DNA of 6,239 bases from Flavobacteriales bacterium (GTDB taxonomy: Bacteria; Bacteroidota; Bacteroidia; UBA10329), in NCBI GenBank assembly GCA_003456455.1, contig DMRV01000191.1, forward strand, positions 1-6,239. The letters are read 5' to 3'. Under the pieces are notes generated by a model. The model saw only the letters and a list, made by a program, of their open reading frames with translations, was not told where the DNA came from and did not search any database. The position numbers and the translations under genes were made by a program. Shown in pieces: positions 5,627 through 6,239 of this stretch; the first letter of the stretch is position 1, and every line of letters starts with the position of its first letter.

Positions 5627-6205
5627 TTAGACCTCTACATCAATGTTTATTTTGAGAATGAAGTACGAGTGTTCTTCATCAATTTTCTCGAATCCGTATT
5701 GCATTTGACCACCGGCTTTTCTTGCAATGTCAATAAGACCAAGATTGACACCTCCTACTTCATTCACCTCACTATTGTTTAAAGTTTCTCTGTAAAGCTG
5801 TCTCAATTCACCAACTCCTGTTCTGTTAATAAGGTCTATGCGCTCTTGCAACTCATCTATCTTGCTCGATTTTATCGGGTTTGCCGTTAGTATGTATGGT
5901 TTTCTTTCGTGCTTGCCAATAAGTAAAATTGGCTTAGAACCATCTGTAGCAACATGAACAGTTGCCTTATGGCGGCTTATGTTTTGCATGCTTTCTACAA
6001 GAATGTAGAATATTCGCTTTCGAAGTTTCTTCTCTTCTGAAATCAACAACACTTCAGTTTCTGCTGCTGCTAAATGACGATCACAGTCTTCATCATTAAA
6101 ATCATCCGCACAAACCATCAACAGCTCGTTGTCTCGCAGAAGATCATCAAGCTTATAGTTCTGACCTAAAATTAATATCGGTTTTACAATAGATCGGATT
6201 TTCAT
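5627..6205 (-). CDS. SiaB-like GHKL-type protein kinase (DUF6272 family)
   Basis: The 192-residue soluble product resembles SiaB-family kinases, which phosphorylate a SiaC-type partner in a partner-switching system with the phosphatase SiaA (known from Pseudomonas aeruginosa). The N-box helix is clear: KRIFYILVESMQNISRH at 63-79, with E71, Q74 and N75 in the ATP/Mg position. A glycine-rich lid, GGVNLGLIDIARKAGG (151-166), is followed by a final strand, SYFILKINI (180-188). The middle (82-130) holds two strands (HVATDG, PILLIGKHERKPYIL) and a helix (KIDELQERIDLINR). About 15-20 residues before KLDDLLRDNE exceed what I recall as usual. ATG 6205 is supported by an ATGA overlap with an upstream frame; its own frame stays open to the right edge, so a longer N-terminus cannot be excluded. 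Its stop lies 14 bases from that of the convergent serine hydrolase. No partner or phosphatase gene is inside the window. Confidence 0.78.
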   Translation of the reverse strand: MKIRSIVKPILILGQNYKLDDLLRDNELLMVCADDFNDEDCDRHLAAAETEVLLISEEKKLRKRIFYILVESMQNISRHKATVHVATDGSKPILLIGKHERKPYILTANPIKSSKIDELQERIDLINRTGVGELRQLYRETLNNSEVNEVGGVNLGLIDIARKAGGQMQYGFEKIDEEHSYFILKINIDVEV

Positions 6206-6239
6206 CTTGAAGCGCCTTTTTTGTGGATGGTTAAGACCT
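6202..6239 (-). CDS. Last codons of the gene upstream of the SiaB-like kinase (partial)
   Basis: On the minus strand a frame open from the right edge ends with VLTIHKKGASR and a TGA that shares ATGA with the kinase start. Eleven codons are too few to identify the protein. In SiaABC-type operons a phosphatase (SiaA) or phosphoprotein (SiaC) gene is a reasonable expectation, but nothing here proves it. The same ATGA arrangement at two other junctions in the window makes a true gene end likely. Confidence 0.45.
   Translation of the reverse strand, partial: VLTIHKKGASR

Overview
The window looks like chromosomal DNA from a member of the Bacteroidota, most likely a Flavobacteriales-like bacterium. 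The reasons are the lack of Shine-Dalgarno sequences before most starts, promoter -7 candidates of the TAnnTTTG type, a lipoprotein whose mature end (CEQDD) resembles the Bacteroidota surface-export signal, and gene families common in that phylum (DinB-like, SiaB-like, NylB-like lipoprotein). No mobile element, RNA gene or CRISPR array is visible. Genus-level assignment is not possible from the sequence alone.

Layout. Positions 1-989 (+): the end of an unrecognised gene, joined by an ATGA overlap to a 279-residue seven-helix membrane protein of unknown function. Positions 986-2874 (-): a two-gene operon of a membrane fatty-acid-desaturase-type protein and, overlapping by ATGA, a secreted lipoprotein of the alkaline phosphatase / type I phosphodiesterase superfamily. 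Its stop overlaps the stop of the membrane protein head-on (TTAA). Positions 2875-2974: a 100 bp divergent control region with repeated AGCGA boxes and a candidate -7 element facing each way. Positions 2975-3799 (+): a complete myo-inositol oxygenase (MIOX) with all six di-iron ligands. Positions 3800-3990: a 191 bp gap with two dyads. Positions 3991-5612 (+): a DinB-family protein that has lost its C-terminal metal histidines, overlapping by TTGA a serine hydrolase lipoprotein of the class C beta-lactamase/NylB fold. Positions 5627-6239 (-): a SiaB-like GHKL kinase and the last codons of the gene before it, again with an ATGA overlap.

How the genes may work together. The best supported link is the shared divergent region between MIOX and the desaturase-phosphatase operon. 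One hypothesis is that the outer-surface phosphatase releases free inositol (or a related polyol) from phosphorylated or lipid-bound forms, and that cytoplasmic MIOX oxidises it to glucuronate. No glucuronate-use or classical iol genes are in the window, so this is inference. The DinB/serine hydrolase pair and the SiaB-like gene appear to be independent units; the latter probably belongs to a partner-switching regulatory operon that continues beyond the right edge.
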